DNA from: Hohaiivirga sp031546825
Lineage (GTDB): Bacteria; Pseudomonadota; Alphaproteobacteria; Rhizobiales; Beijerinckiaceae
Direction: 5' to 3'
DNA: 64,000 nucleotides
Assembly: GCA_031546825.1 (NCBI GenBank)
Contig: JAVBJU010000004.1
Location: forward strand, 1-64,000
The notes beneath the pieces are model-generated. The model made no database searches. It was not told where the DNA came from and saw nothing but the letters and a program-made list of their open reading frames with translations. Each line of letters opens with the position of its first letter. The first letter of the stretch is position 1. Below are positions 16,859 through 26,044 of this stretch, in pieces. The position numbers and the translations under genes are program-made.

Positions 16859-18172
16859 ATGAGCGATCTGTTTGAAAAACCCGGCCCTGCCAGCAACGCG
16901 CCGCGCCCGTTGGCCGATAAGCTGCGCCCGTCCTCGCTCGAAGAGGTTGTGGGGCAGGACCATCTTGTCGGGGCCGATGGCATTCTCACACGGCTGATTG
17001 ACGGCGGTTCACTCGGTTCACTCGTGTTCTGGGGCCCGCCCGGCACCGGCAAAACCACGGTGGCGCGGCTTCTTGCCAACGGCACTGATCTTGCTTTTGA
17101 GCAGATATCGGCGATTTTTTCCGGTGTGGCCGATCTCAAAAAGGTATTTGAGGCGGCGCGCATTCGGCGGGCGGGGGGGCGCAGCACGCTGCTCTTCGTT
17201 GACGAGATCCATCGTTTCAACCGTGCACAGCTCGATGCCTTTCTGCCAGTGATGGAAGACGGCACCATTACGCTCGTCGGTGCAACCACCGAAAACCCCT
17301 CATTTGAGCTCAATGCCGCGCTGTTGTCGCGCGCCCGTGTGCTGATTTTTAAATCTCTTGATGAGGACGCGATCCGCAAACTGCTGCTGCGTGCAGAAGA
17401 AGTCACCGGCAAAGCGTTGCCCCTTGATGAAGAGGCGCGTGAAAGTCTGGTGCGCATGGCCGATGGCGATGGCCGTGCCGCGCTGACGCTGGCAGAGGAA
17501 ATCTGGCGCTCTGCCAAACCTGACGAAGTGTTCGACGCCCGTCGTTTGCAAGACATCGTCCAGCGCCGCGCGCCGATCTACGACAAGGGTCAGGAGGGGC
17601 ACTACAACCTCATTTCCGCCCTGCATAAAACCATTCGCGGCTCCGACCCCGATGCGGCGCTTTATTATCTCGCCCGAATGCTCGACGCCGGTGAAGACCG
17701 TCTGTTCATCGCGCGCCGCCTGGTGCGCATGGCGGTGGAGGATATCGGGCTTGCCGACCCGCAGGCATTGGTTGTGGCCAATGCCGCGAAAGAGGCCTTC
17801 GATTTTCTCGGCTCGCCCGAGGGAGAACTCGCGCTGGCACAGGCTGCGATTTACCTCGCCACTGCGCCGAAATCCAACGCCGTCTATATGGCGATGAAGC
17901 TCGCGAACCACCTTGCCAAGACGCACGGCTCCCTGATGCCGCCGATGACCATTCTCAACGCGCCCACCAAGCTGATGAAAGAAAGCGGCTATGGCGGCGG
18001 TTATCGCTACGACCACGATGAGCCCGACGCCTTTTCCGGCCAGGATTACTGGCCCGAAGCCCTTGGCCGCCAGAAGCTATATGACCCCGTGGAGCGTGGT
18101 TTCGAGCGCGACATCGGCAAGCGTCTCGACTGGTGGGAAAAGCTGAGAGCCGAGCGCAGGGGACTCAAGTGA
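16859..18172 (+). CDS. rarA: Replication-associated recombination protein A (AAA+ ATPase)
   Basis: 437 residues from ATG 16859 (TTG 16853 in frame). MgsA/WHIP family, related to clamp-loader ATPases, acting at stalled forks. It has Walker A GPPGTGKTT (59-67), Walker B LLFVDEIHRFN (111-121) and sensor-1 GATTENPSFE (141-150), then the RarA tetramerisation and MgsA C-terminal region with KSNAVYMAM and GGYRYDHDEPDAF. The N-terminal PLADKLRPSSLEEVVGQ is typical. Its stop overlaps the fluC start (GTGA), implying co-translation. Confidence 0.96.
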   Translation: MSDLFEKPGPASNAPRPLADKLRPSSLEEVVGQDHLVGADGILTRLIDGGSLGSLVFWGPPGTGKTTVARLLANGTDLAFEQISAIFSGVADLKKVFEAARIRRAGGRSTLLFVDEIHRFNRAQLDAFLPVMEDGTITLVGATTENPSFELNAALLSRARVLIFKSLDEDAIRKLLLRAEEVTGKALPLDEEARESLVRMADGDGRAALTLAEEIWRSAKPDEVFDARRLQDIVQRRAPIYDKGQEGHYNLISALHKTIRGSDPDAALYYLARMLDAGEDRLFIARRLVRMAVEDIGLADPQALVVANAAKEAFDFLGSPEGELALAQAAIYLATAPKSNAVYMAMKLANHLAKTHGSLMPPMTILNAPTKLMKESGYGGGYRYDHDEPDAFSGQDYWPEALGRQKLYDPVERGFERDIGKRLDWWEKLRAERRGLK

Positions 18173-18549
18173 ATTTGCTTCTGGTGTTCTTCGGCGCGGG
18201 TGTCGGCGGGCTGTTGCGCTATGGCGTGGGCCTGATGAGCGTGCGCCTGTTCGGCGCGTCATTTCCCTGGGGCACTCTGGCCATCAATGTTGTTGGCTCG
18301 GCCCTGATGGGCCTCGTCATCGGCCTGCTTGCCTTTCGGATTGACGCTTATTGGCACCAATCTGTCCGGCTGCTTCTGACCACCGGCTTGCTTGTCGGCT
18401 TCACCACATTCTCAGCCTTTTCGCTGGAAGCCGTTCTGTTGTGGGAGCAGGAGGCATGGATCGCTGCAATACTTTACGTGCTAGGTTCGGTGGTGCTGTC
18501 GCTTTCCGCGCTGGCGGCGGTTCTAGGCTTGGTGCGGTCGATGGGGTGA
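18169..18549 (+). CDS. crcB: Fluoride ion channel FluC/CrcB
   Basis: 126 residues from GTG 18169, overlapping the rarA stop by four bases; AGGGG precedes it. Four hydrophobic helices. It shows the Fluc signatures GAGVGGLLRYG near the N terminus, WGTLAINVVGS with pore Asn40, and GFTTFSAFS (77-85), which holds the central sodium site and the phenylalanine box. The protein works as a dual-topology dimer that exports fluoride. No fluoride riboswitch is seen upstream, because the gene is coupled to rarA. A single full-length copy, not the split heterodimer form. Confidence 0.95.
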   Translation: MNLLLVFFGAGVGGLLRYGVGLMSVRLFGASFPWGTLAINVVGSALMGLVIGLLAFRIDAYWHQSVRLLLTTGLLVGFTTFSAFSLEAVLLWEQEAWIAAILYVLGSVVLSLSALAAVLGLVRSMG

Positions 18550-18662
18550 GACAGAGTGAACCCTGAGTGTTTACAACGCAAAACGAATTGGTTTCCGGAG
18601 TTTTCGACTTCCTAAGTATCCTTCACATTGCCCGAACGGCTTTCCAGTGCTAGGGATGCGGC

Positions 18663-19919
18663 ATGAAAAATACTCGTTCAGGAAATGGCCCGGCGCGCGG
18701 TAAGCGGTCAGGGGATGTTGTGCGTTCTTCCGAGCGCCCCGTGCGGCGTGGCGAACGCGATGATTCCGCCCCGCGTAAAGACCGCCGTGACGCCGTTGCG
18801 AAGCCCGTGAAGGCACGTGCTCCGGCGGCGCCGCGTAAACCCATTGCGGTCAAAGGCCCAACCGATCTCACCGGCCACACCAAGGCCGAGAAAAAGGCCA
18901 TGGCGCAGGAGACGCTTGTTTCCGGCGTGCAGATGCTGACAGTTACCGCCGATGAAGCCGATATGCGGCTCGACCGGTTTCTGACGGCGCGGTTCCCGCA
19001 GATTGCCTTTACCCATATTCAACGCATTGTCCGCAAGGGCGAATTGCGTGTGGATGGCAAGCGGTTCAAGTCTAATGCGCATCTGGCCGAAGGCCAGCAG
19101 GTACGCATCCCGCCGCTGAAGTTTGAAGTGCAGCAACCGGTTGCACGTTCAGCTTCGCGCGACCAGAGTGATATCGAGTTCATAAAGTCCATCACCTTGT
19201 ATGACGACAAGGACGTGCTGGTCATCAACAAGCCCATGGGGCTTGCGGTGCAGGGCGGCTCTGGCACCACGCGCCATGTTGACGGCCTGCTTGAAGCTCT
19301 GCGTGACAAGGATGGAGAGAAGCCGCGCCTTGTGCACCGTCTCGACAAGGACACCGCCGGTTGTCTCGTGATTGCCAAGACCCGCTATGCGGCGCAGGCG
19401 ATGGCGAAGACGTTCCGTTCGCGTTCGGCGCGTAAAATCTACTGGGCGATCATCGCCGGAGTGCCGCGGGTTTCGCAAGGACGGATATCGACCTATCTCG
19501 CCCGCGAGGAAGTTGAAGAAACCGGTGATTCACGGATGCGCGTTGCCAAGCATGGCGACGATGGTGCAAGCCACGCGCTGACCTATTACGCTGTCATCGA
19601 CAATGCTGGCCAGCGGCTTGCCTGGGTTTCCCTGAAGCCGGTCACCGGGCGCACACACCAGTTGCGTGCCCATGCCGCCCATATCGGCCATCCGATCATT
19701 GGCGATCCCAAATATTTCAATATTGAAAACTGGGAATTGCCGGGCGGTATCCAGAATAAGCTGCATTTGCTTGCCCGCCGCATTGTTATTCCGCACCCGC
19801 GCACCGGCAAGGCCATTGATGTGACCGCGCCGCTGCCGCCGCACATGCAGCAGACCTTCAATCTGCTCGGCCTTGATGTGAGCCATTACGACCCCATCGT
19901 GGATGCGCCGGAGGAATAG
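18663..19919 (+). CDS. rluC: RluC/RluA-family 23S rRNA pseudouridine synthase
   Basis: 418 residues. A lysine/arginine-rich, low-complexity N-terminal extension covers about residues 1-85, followed by an S4 RNA-binding domain (about 95-155) and the catalytic domain with HRLDKDTAG (225-233, catalytic Asp228) and later GRTHQLRAHAAHIGHPI. This class modifies uridines in 23S rRNA; RluC makes positions 955, 2504 and 2580 in E. coli, but the exact sites here are inference. A start at the in-frame ATG around codon 80 would remove the extension, but such tails are common in Hyphomicrobiales orthologues. Confidence 0.92.
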   Translation: MKNTRSGNGPARGKRSGDVVRSSERPVRRGERDDSAPRKDRRDAVAKPVKARAPAAPRKPIAVKGPTDLTGHTKAEKKAMAQETLVSGVQMLTVTADEADMRLDRFLTARFPQIAFTHIQRIVRKGELRVDGKRFKSNAHLAEGQQVRIPPLKFEVQQPVARSASRDQSDIEFIKSITLYDDKDVLVINKPMGLAVQGGSGTTRHVDGLLEALRDKDGEKPRLVHRLDKDTAGCLVIAKTRYAAQAMAKTFRSRSARKIYWAIIAGVPRVSQGRISTYLAREEVEETGDSRMRVAKHGDDGASHALTYYAVIDNAGQRLAWVSLKPVTGRTHQLRAHAAHIGHPIIGDPKYFNIENWELPGGIQNKLHLLARRIVIPHPRTGKAIDVTAPLPPHMQQTFNLLGLDVSHYDPIVDAPEE

Positions 19920-20088
19920 CGCGTTATCCACGGGGTTTCGCCGAAAGAAGGGCTGTGTTTCGCCGGTGTGGCGTGCGCAATGGGTGCTATGTCACTTTTT
20001 CGGCGATATCTTTTGCGGTTATGGTCACGGTTCATGGATGGCGTTTGGCTCATCCCAATGGTCGTCGATAGACGAAGAGGTTCTGTTG

Positions 20089-20526
20089 ATGAAAAAAAAC
20101 GCGGCATTCCCAACCTTTCTCGGTGGCATCGTCGCCGGGTGTCTTGCTATTGCGGTCTTGAGTGCGCAGGCGCAGACGCCGCCCGCGGCTAATGCGCCCA
20201 CAGCTCAGCCAGCCACAACAGCGCCGGAGACAATGCCGGTGCCGTTATCCAATGCCGTCTCTCCGAAGCCGCCCAAAGCGACGGGTAAGCCTGTTCCGCC
20301 AAACCGTAAATACGACAGCTCCTACAAGCATTGCAAAATGCGCGCCTTGCGCCGCGGACTGAAGGGCACGGAACGCCGCGCGTTCATTCGCCGTTGCGAG
20401 CTGGGTTTTGCGCCGCCTCGGGTACAGGTCGCGCCTGTCGCTGTGCCTGTGCCGACACAACCGGGCGTCGTTCCGGTCACGCCCGTGCCAGCTCCCACGC
20501 CGGGTGCCGCACCTGCTCGTAAGTGA
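20089..20526 (+). CDS. Small secreted protein with one PsiF-like repeat
   Basis: 145 residues from ATG 20089 (MKKNAAFPT). The long in-frame upstream extension lacks coding character, and this start gives a signal peptide (residues 1-28, cut near AQA-QT). After it come a proline/alanine/threonine linker (29-72), a short basic globular patch (73-105) and a second proline/valine tail. The patch has Cys82 and Cys103 around KMRALRRGLKGTERRAFIRR, which matches the PsiF repeat pattern C-x-A-x-LKG-R-x-F-C from memory of that family. Function unknown; probably periplasmic. It lies just ahead of a HAD phosphatase. Confidence 0.75.
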   Translation: MKKNAAFPTFLGGIVAGCLAIAVLSAQAQTPPAANAPTAQPATTAPETMPVPLSNAVSPKPPKATGKPVPPNRKYDSSYKHCKMRALRRGLKGTERRAFIRRCELGFAPPRVQVAPVAVPVPTQPGVVPVTPVPAPTPGAAPARK

Positions 20527-20536
20527 ATGGGTTAGC

Positions 20537-21211
20537 ATGAAGCTCTTTCTCTTTGATGTTGATGGCACCATCGTCGACAGCCAGAATGTCATTGTCGCCT
20601 CCACCGAGCGCGCTTTCGCCAAAGTCGGTTTGGTACCGCCGTCGCGGGAACAGACCCTGTCCATTGTCGGTTTGTCACTGCCCAATGCGATGGCGGTTCT
20701 GGTCGGCGCAGACGGCCCGATTGATGAACTGGTGGAGTCCTACAAAGCGTCATTTACCGAGTTCCGCACAAGCGCCCCCATCGCGGCACCGCTTTTTGAT
20801 GGAGCGCAAGAGCTGATCGAGGCGATGGCGCGCCGGGATGATGTCATGCTCGGAATTGCCACTGGCAAGGCCCGCCGTGGCGTGAACCACATGCTTGACC
20901 ACTATGGTTGGCATTCACTATTCGCCACCATACAGACGGCGGACGACGCAGCCTCCAAGCCCGACCCGGAAATGATCCAGCGCGCGCTTTCAGAGACCGG
21001 CGTTACGCCCGAAAACCTCGTCATGACTGGTGACACCACCTATGACATGGAAATGGCGGTGCGCGCAGGCGTTCGCTCCGTTGGCGTGGCGTGGGGCTAT
21101 CATCCGAATAGCGCTTTGCAGGAAAGCGGCGCCGAAAGGATTGTCGATAGCTATGCCGAACTCGGTACAGTGCTTGATGGCTTTATTGGTCATGGAAACC
21201 TTAACGCATGA
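20537..21211 (+). CDS. HAD-superfamily phosphatase (phosphoglycolate phosphatase-like)
   Basis: 224 residues from ATG 20537, eleven bases after the previous stop. Motif I DVDGTIVDS (7-15) gives nucleophile Asp7 and acid Asp9; motif III is SKPDPEMI and motif IV GDTTYDMEMA. The helical cap between motifs I and II is of the Gph type. It probably hydrolyses a small phosphomonoester. It overlaps the ATP12 gene by four bases, a pairing common in Hyphomicrobiales. Confidence 0.92.
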   Translation: MKLFLFDVDGTIVDSQNVIVASTERAFAKVGLVPPSREQTLSIVGLSLPNAMAVLVGADGPIDELVESYKASFTEFRTSAPIAAPLFDGAQELIEAMARRDDVMLGIATGKARRGVNHMLDHYGWHSLFATIQTADDAASKPDPEMIQRALSETGVTPENLVMTGDTTYDMEMAVRAGVRSVGVAWGYHPNSALQESGAERIVDSYAELGTVLDGFIGHGNLNA

Positions 21212-21984
21212 GCCGCTTTCCTTTTGATGATTTGCCGGGCGAGGAGCGCAATCTCGACGAGATTGTGCGCCGCGCCGCGCAAAAGCCGCTGCCGAAGCGT
21301 TTTTATAAGACTGCCGCAGCCGTAGAAGCGGAGGGGGGCTTTGCTCTCCAGCTCGACGGAAGGGCCGCACGCACCCCCGCGCGTCATATCCTCGTTCTGC
21401 CAACCCCAACATTTGCCGCCCATGTGGTGGCTGAATGGAACGGACAGAAGGAGCATATTGATCCGAATATGATGCCTTTCACCCGCATCGCCAATTCCGC
21501 CATTGATGGCGTGACGACGAAACGGGGTGAGGTGCTCGACGATCTCGTGCGTTACGCGGGAACCGATATGATTTTTTACCGTGCCGAGGGGCCGGAGCGC
21601 CTTGTTGCGGAGCAACAGCGCGACTGGGATCCGATTTTGGATTGGGCGAGGGTGGTGCTCGATGCGCCTTTCGTGTGTACCGCTGGGGTCATGCATCGGG
21701 AGCAACCGCCCGCCGCCGTTGCCGCCGTGCGGACCATTATCGAGAAGACCCTCTCGCCCTTCGCCTTGGCAGCTTTGCATGTGATGACGACATTGTCGGG
21801 CTCAGTGCTCATTCCCTTGGCTTATGTCCACGGCCTCATTGGCGCTGAGGCGGCGTGGGCGGCTGCCCATGTGGACGAGCTTTTCCAGGAAAGCATCTGG
21901 GGCATTGACGAAGAAGCCACACAGCGTCGTGTGGCGCGGCGACGCGATTTCATGGCCGCTTCAGAAATATTTCTTTCCCTGTAA
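21208..21984 (+). CDS. ATP12-type F1-ATPase assembly chaperone
   Basis: 258 residues. It matches the ATP12 family: KRFYKTAAA near residue 30, a LDGRAARTPAR segment, VVAEWNGQKEHIDPNMMPFTRIANSAID and the C-terminal ESIWGIDEEA. ATP12 binds free alpha subunits of F1 so that the alpha3-beta3 ring can form. It is largely restricted to alphaproteobacteria and mitochondria, so it supports the taxonomic assignment. ATGA overlap with the HAD gene. Confidence 0.93.
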   Translation: MSRFPFDDLPGEERNLDEIVRRAAQKPLPKRFYKTAAAVEAEGGFALQLDGRAARTPARHILVLPTPTFAAHVVAEWNGQKEHIDPNMMPFTRIANSAIDGVTTKRGEVLDDLVRYAGTDMIFYRAEGPERLVAEQQRDWDPILDWARVVLDAPFVCTAGVMHREQPPAAVAAVRTIIEKTLSPFALAALHVMTTLSGSVLIPLAYVHGLIGAEAAWAAAHVDELFQESIWGIDEEATQRRVARRRDFMAASEIFLSL

Positions 21985-22066
21985 ACACTTACTGTTTTTC
22001 CGCGAATGTTTTCCGCACGGTGTACCCCTCGTCACGTGCCACTATTGCCGAATACCCCCGCTGCAA

Positions 22067-22095
22067 TTGACATGCTAGGCAATGGCTAATACGGA
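22067..22095 (+). promoter_or_regulatory. Possible promoter of pccB
   Basis: A perfect TTGACA (22067-22072) is followed after 17 bases by TACGGA (22090-22095), 22 bases before the pccB ATG. The -10 is weak, so the exact start is uncertain. Confidence 0.4.
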
Positions 22096-22116
22096 CAAAT
22101 TGCGGGGACATATTCC

Positions 22117-23649
22117 ATGAAAACCATCCTCGAAAAAGCAGAAATGCGCCGCGAGTCGGCGCGTCTTGGCGGCGGTCAGAAGAGGATCGATGCCCAGCAT
22201 TCCCGAGGCAAGCTGACGGCGCGCGAACGCATCGAGGCTTTGCTTGATCCCGGCACTTTTGAAGAATTTGATATGTTCGTGGAGCACCGCTCCATCGACT
22301 TCGGCATGGAAGAAACCCGCATTCCCGGCGACGGCGTCGTCACCGGCTGGGGAACGATCAACGGCCGAACCGTTTACATTTTCGCCAAGGACTTCACCGT
22401 GTTCGGCGGCTCGCTATCCGAGACCCACGCGCAGAAGATCGTCAAAATTCAGGATATGGCGCTGCGGATGCGCGCGCCTATCATCGGCCTGTTCGACGCC
22501 GGTGGTGCGCGTATTCAGGAAGGCGTTGCTGCGCTCGGCGGTTATGGCGAAGTGTTCCGCCGCAACGTGGCGGCGTCCGGAGTCATCCCGCAGATTTCGC
22601 TGATCATGGGTCCGTGTGCCGGCGGCGATGTGTATTCGCCCGCCATGACTGACTTCATCTTCATGGTGCGTGACCGCTCCTATATGTTCGTGACCGGCCC
22701 CGAAGTGGTCAAGACCGTCACCAATGAGACAGTGACCGCTGAAGAGCTTGGCGGGGCTAAGGTGCACACCACCAAATCATCGGTGGCTGATGGGGCTTAC
22801 GACAACGATGTCGAAATGCTGCTGCAAATGCGCCGTTTCATGGATTTCCTGCCGTCGAACAACACCGATGGCACGCCGGAATGGCCGTCATTCGATGACC
22901 CCAACCGGTTCGACATGTCGCTCGACACGCTCATCCCGGAAAATCCCAACACGCCCTATGACGTGAAAGAGCTCATCCACAAGGTGGTGGACGAGGGTGA
23001 CTTTTTCGAAATTCAAGAGAGTTTCGCCAAGAACATCGTCACCGGCTTCGCGCGTCTCGAAGGCCGCACGGTGGGCATCGTCGCCAATCAGCCGATGGTT
23101 CTGGCGGGTGTGCTTGATTCTGACGCATCGCGTAAAGCAGCCCGTTTCGTGCGCTTTTGCGATGCCTTCAGCATTCCGATTGTGACATTGGTCGATGTGC
23201 CGGGCTTCCTGCCGGGCACGGCGCAGGAATATGGTGGGCTGATCAAGCACGGGGCGAAGTTGCTGTTCGCCTATTCCGAAGCCACGGTGCCGCTGGTGAC
23301 AGTGATTGTACGTAAAGGTTTCGGCGGTGCCTATGACGTGATGGCATCAAAGCATATCGGCGGTGATATTAACTATGCGTGGCCCTCGGCGCAGATTGCG
23401 GTGATGGGCGCGAAAGGGGCGGTGGAAATCATCTTCCGTGCCGATCTCGACAAGCCCGACAAGATTGCCGAGCGCACCAAGGAATACGAAGAACGCTTCA
23501 TGTCACCGTTCGTTGCGGCCGAGCGCGGTTATATCGACGACGTCATCAGGCCGCACGCCACGCGCTATCGTATCGCCCGCGCGCTGGCCATGCTGCGCTC
23601 CAAAGAGGTCGAAAAGCCCTGGCGCAAACACAATACGATGCCGTTGTGA
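22117..23649 (+). CDS. pccB: Propionyl-CoA carboxylase beta (carboxyltransferase) subunit
   Basis: 510 residues from ATG 22117, with GCGGGGA eight bases before. Two crotonase-like halves: the N-terminal half has HSRGKLTARERIE and FDAGGARIQEGV; the C-terminal half has DVPGFLPGTAQEYGG and GGAYDVMASKHIGGD. It transfers the carboxyl group from biotin to propionyl-CoA, giving methylmalonyl-CoA. The length and the terminal KHNTMPL match PccB better than acetyl-CoA or methylcrotonyl-CoA carboxylases. pccA follows after 304 bases. Confidence 0.94.
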   Translation: MKTILEKAEMRRESARLGGGQKRIDAQHSRGKLTARERIEALLDPGTFEEFDMFVEHRSIDFGMEETRIPGDGVVTGWGTINGRTVYIFAKDFTVFGGSLSETHAQKIVKIQDMALRMRAPIIGLFDAGGARIQEGVAALGGYGEVFRRNVAASGVIPQISLIMGPCAGGDVYSPAMTDFIFMVRDRSYMFVTGPEVVKTVTNETVTAEELGGAKVHTTKSSVADGAYDNDVEMLLQMRRFMDFLPSNNTDGTPEWPSFDDPNRFDMSLDTLIPENPNTPYDVKELIHKVVDEGDFFEIQESFAKNIVTGFARLEGRTVGIVANQPMVLAGVLDSDASRKAARFVRFCDAFSIPIVTLVDVPGFLPGTAQEYGGLIKHGAKLLFAYSEATVPLVTVIVRKGFGGAYDVMASKHIGGDINYAWPSAQIAVMGAKGAVEIIFRADLDKPDKIAERTKEYEERFMSPFVAAERGYIDDVIRPHATRYRIARALAMLRSKEVEKPWRKHNTMPL

Positions 23650-23953
23650 GGAAAGCGGGTACAGCACGGAATAGTGTTGACCCGTGCCGGATTTCATCAA
23701 CCGATTGATCTGCTCCATTGCGACGCGGAGCGGACGATTCGTCTGCGTGCGGATGCTGTTGTCAAACCCCGTTGTGCCGACGATGTCTGCTACGCCATGT
23801 GATCGACTAAAGAGTAATCTTTTCAAGCGTTTCCGCGCTATTCGCAGCGCTGCTCCCTTGCTACAACAAACGCGTCGCAAGGGAGCGTAATCACAGGCCA
23901 GTGGCGTGATCGTGTCGAGCCGGCACCAGCCACGAAACAAATGGGACGGGGCG
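23650..23953 (+). other. pccB-pccA spacer without a supported gene
   Basis: 304 bases. Short open frames here have no family resemblance and poor codon character. The only clear structure is the perfect inverted repeat at 23852-23886, listed separately. I see no convincing promoter or terminator. Confidence 0.6.
23852..23886 (+). promoter_or_regulatory. Perfect 10-bp inverted repeat upstream of pccA
   Basis: GCTCCCTTGC (23852-23861) and GCAAGGGAGC (23877-23886) flank a 15-base loop, 67 bases before the pccA ATG. It could be a regulator site or a leader hairpin. No T-tract follows, so it is not a terminator. Confidence 0.5.
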
Positions 23954-25960
23954 ATGTTCAAGAAAATCCTGATCGCCAATCGCGGTGAAATTGCGTGTCG
24001 GATCATCAAGACATGTCGGAAGATGGGCATCAAGACGGTGGCCGTTTGTTCGGATGCCGATCGCGACGCCATGCATGTGGAAATGGCCGATGAATATGTG
24101 CGCATCGGCCCGCCTCCCTCGGCAGAATCCTATCTCAACATGCAGCGGATCATTCAGGCCTGTCGTGAGACTGGTGCCGAAGCGGTGCATCCCGGTTACG
24201 GCTTTCTATCGGAGCGTCGGGAGTTTGCGCAACTGCTCCAGGCTGCGGACATCGTTTTCATTGGGCCAAACCCCGAAGCCATCGGTGCAATGGGCGATAA
24301 GATTGCCTCGAAAAAGCTGGCGGCAGCGGCGGGCGTCTCCACCGTGCCGGGCTTTGTGGGAGTGATTGAAAGCCCAGAGCACGCGATAAGGATTTCCGAA
24401 GACATCGGCTACCCGGTGATGATCAAGGCGTCGGCGGGCGGCGGCGGTAAGGGCATCCGTATCGTCCACAATGCCGAAGAGATGGCGGAGAACTTCCAGA
24501 GAGCCCGTTCGGAAGCGGCGTCATCCTTTGCCGATGATCGTATTTTTGTTGAAAAATACATCACCGATCCGCGCCATATCGAAATTCAGGTGCTTGGCGA
24601 CAAGCACGGCAATGTCATCCATCTCGGTGAGCGTGAATGCTCCATCCAACGCCGCAACCAGAAGGTGATTGAGGAAGCCCCGAGCATGCTGCTTGATGCG
24701 GCGACGCGCGAGAAAATGGCGTCACAAGCGGTCGCACTGGCGAAAGCGGTCAATTACGATTCCGCCGGAACGGTGGAGTTCGTGGCGGGGCAGGATCGCT
24801 CGTTCTTTTTCCTCGAAATGAATACCCGGTTGCAAGTGGAGCACCCGGTGACCGAGATGATTACCGGTATTGATCTTGTCGAAGAGATGATCCGCGTCGC
24901 CTATGGCGAGAAGCTGCGTCACGCCCAGCGCGATATCACGTTCAAGGGCTGGGCGGTCGAGTCTCGCGTTTATGCCGAAGATCCGACCCGCAACTTCCTG
25001 CCGTCCACCGGACGGCTTGTGACTTACCGTGAGCCGGTGAACGACTTCAATGATGCCGGTGTCACCACCCGCACCGATTCCGGCGTGGAAGAGGGCGGTG
25101 AGGTGTCGATTTATTACGATCCGATGATCGCCAAGCTGATCACCCACGCATCCACCCGCGCCGCCGCCATTGAGGCGCAGGCCCGGGCGCTCGATGCTTT
25201 TGCCATTGAAGGGGTGCGCCACAATATTGGCTTCCTCTCTGCGCTCATGCAGCACCCGCGCTGGAAATCGGGCGCGTTGGCGACCACATTGATCGCCGAG
25301 GAATTTCCAGAGGGCTACAAACACAAGCTGCCGGAAGGCGAAAAGGCCCGATTGTGCGTGGCCATTGCCACTGCTGTCGATTACGTGATGCGCATTCGCA
25401 AATATGAGATGTCTAAGCTCGTCCGCCCGGCGGGAGCCCTGCAGATGGCGAGCAAGCGTGTCGCCTTCGTCGGCGAGACGGAATATGACATCAAGATCGA
25501 GGAAAAGCAGCATAACCTGATCGTCACCATTGACGGCGTGCCGATCAGGCTGGTCTCCGATTGGAAGCCCGGCAGCCCGGTATGGTCGGGGATGGCCGAT
25601 GGCAAGCTGGTTTATGCCCAGGTGCGCTCCATCCTCAATGGCACGCGTGTACAGCATGGCGGTTCCAGCGTCGATGTGGTGATCTACCGTGCCCAGGTGG
25701 CAGCCTTGATGCGCTTCATGCCAGACCGCGTTGACAGCACCAGCACCAAGGAAGTGCTGTGCCCGATGCCCGGCCTGGTCAGGAGCATCGTCGTAGCCGA
25801 AGGGCAGGAAGTTAAAGCAGGCGATCCGCTCTGCGTGGTCGAAGCCATGAAGATGGAAAACCTGCTGCGGGCGGAGCGTGATGGCGTCATTGCCAAAGTC
25901 CACGCCAAGGAAGGTGATAGCCTCGCCGTTGATGCGGTGATCCTGGAATTTGCGAACTGA
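23954..25960 (+). CDS. pccA: Propionyl-CoA carboxylase alpha (biotin carboxylase + BCCP) subunit
   Basis: 668 residues from ATG 23954 (MFKKILIANRGE), preceded by GGGACGGGG. Biotin carboxylase domain at about 1-450, with the ATP-grasp glycine loop KASAGGGGKGIRI and EMNTRLQVEHPVTE. The BT linker follows, and a C-terminal biotinyl domain has EAMKMEN with the biotinylated Lys at about 633. It carboxylates biotin with ATP and bicarbonate. Working with PccB it feeds propionyl-CoA from odd-chain acids, Val, Ile, Met and Thr into methylmalonyl-CoA. Confidence 0.94.
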   Translation: MFKKILIANRGEIACRIIKTCRKMGIKTVAVCSDADRDAMHVEMADEYVRIGPPPSAESYLNMQRIIQACRETGAEAVHPGYGFLSERREFAQLLQAADIVFIGPNPEAIGAMGDKIASKKLAAAAGVSTVPGFVGVIESPEHAIRISEDIGYPVMIKASAGGGGKGIRIVHNAEEMAENFQRARSEAASSFADDRIFVEKYITDPRHIEIQVLGDKHGNVIHLGERECSIQRRNQKVIEEAPSMLLDAATREKMASQAVALAKAVNYDSAGTVEFVAGQDRSFFFLEMNTRLQVEHPVTEMITGIDLVEEMIRVAYGEKLRHAQRDITFKGWAVESRVYAEDPTRNFLPSTGRLVTYREPVNDFNDAGVTTRTDSGVEEGGEVSIYYDPMIAKLITHASTRAAAIEAQARALDAFAIEGVRHNIGFLSALMQHPRWKSGALATTLIAEEFPEGYKHKLPEGEKARLCVAIATAVDYVMRIRKYEMSKLVRPAGALQMASKRVAFVGETEYDIKIEEKQHNLIVTIDGVPIRLVSDWKPGSPVWSGMADGKLVYAQVRSILNGTRVQHGGSSVDVVIYRAQVAALMRFMPDRVDSTSTKEVLCPMPGLVRSIVVAEGQEVKAGDPLCVVEAMKMENLLRAERDGVIAKVHAKEGDSLAVDAVILEFAN

Positions 25961-26044
25961 CGACCGCATAATGTGCGATAGGCGCTTTCGCAAAACTGCC
26001 GAATGGCATAAGAGCCGCTCCAGAAATAGGATCGGGAACTGACC

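Noticed and set aside
18100..18170. Fluoride riboswitch ahead of the fluoride channel gene
   Set aside because: The channel gene starts inside the end of rarA; there is no untranslated leader and no crcB-motif conserved sequence.
23684..23890. Small 68-codon frame in the pccB-pccA gap
   Set aside because: No ribosome binding site, no homology that I recognise, and it runs through the inverted repeat; noted only as part of the spacer.
24722..25993. 423-codon open frame opposite pccA
   Set aside because: Mirror of a conserved biotin carboxylase gene in a G+C-rich genome; composition rich in His/Arg/Gln is typical of shadow frames.
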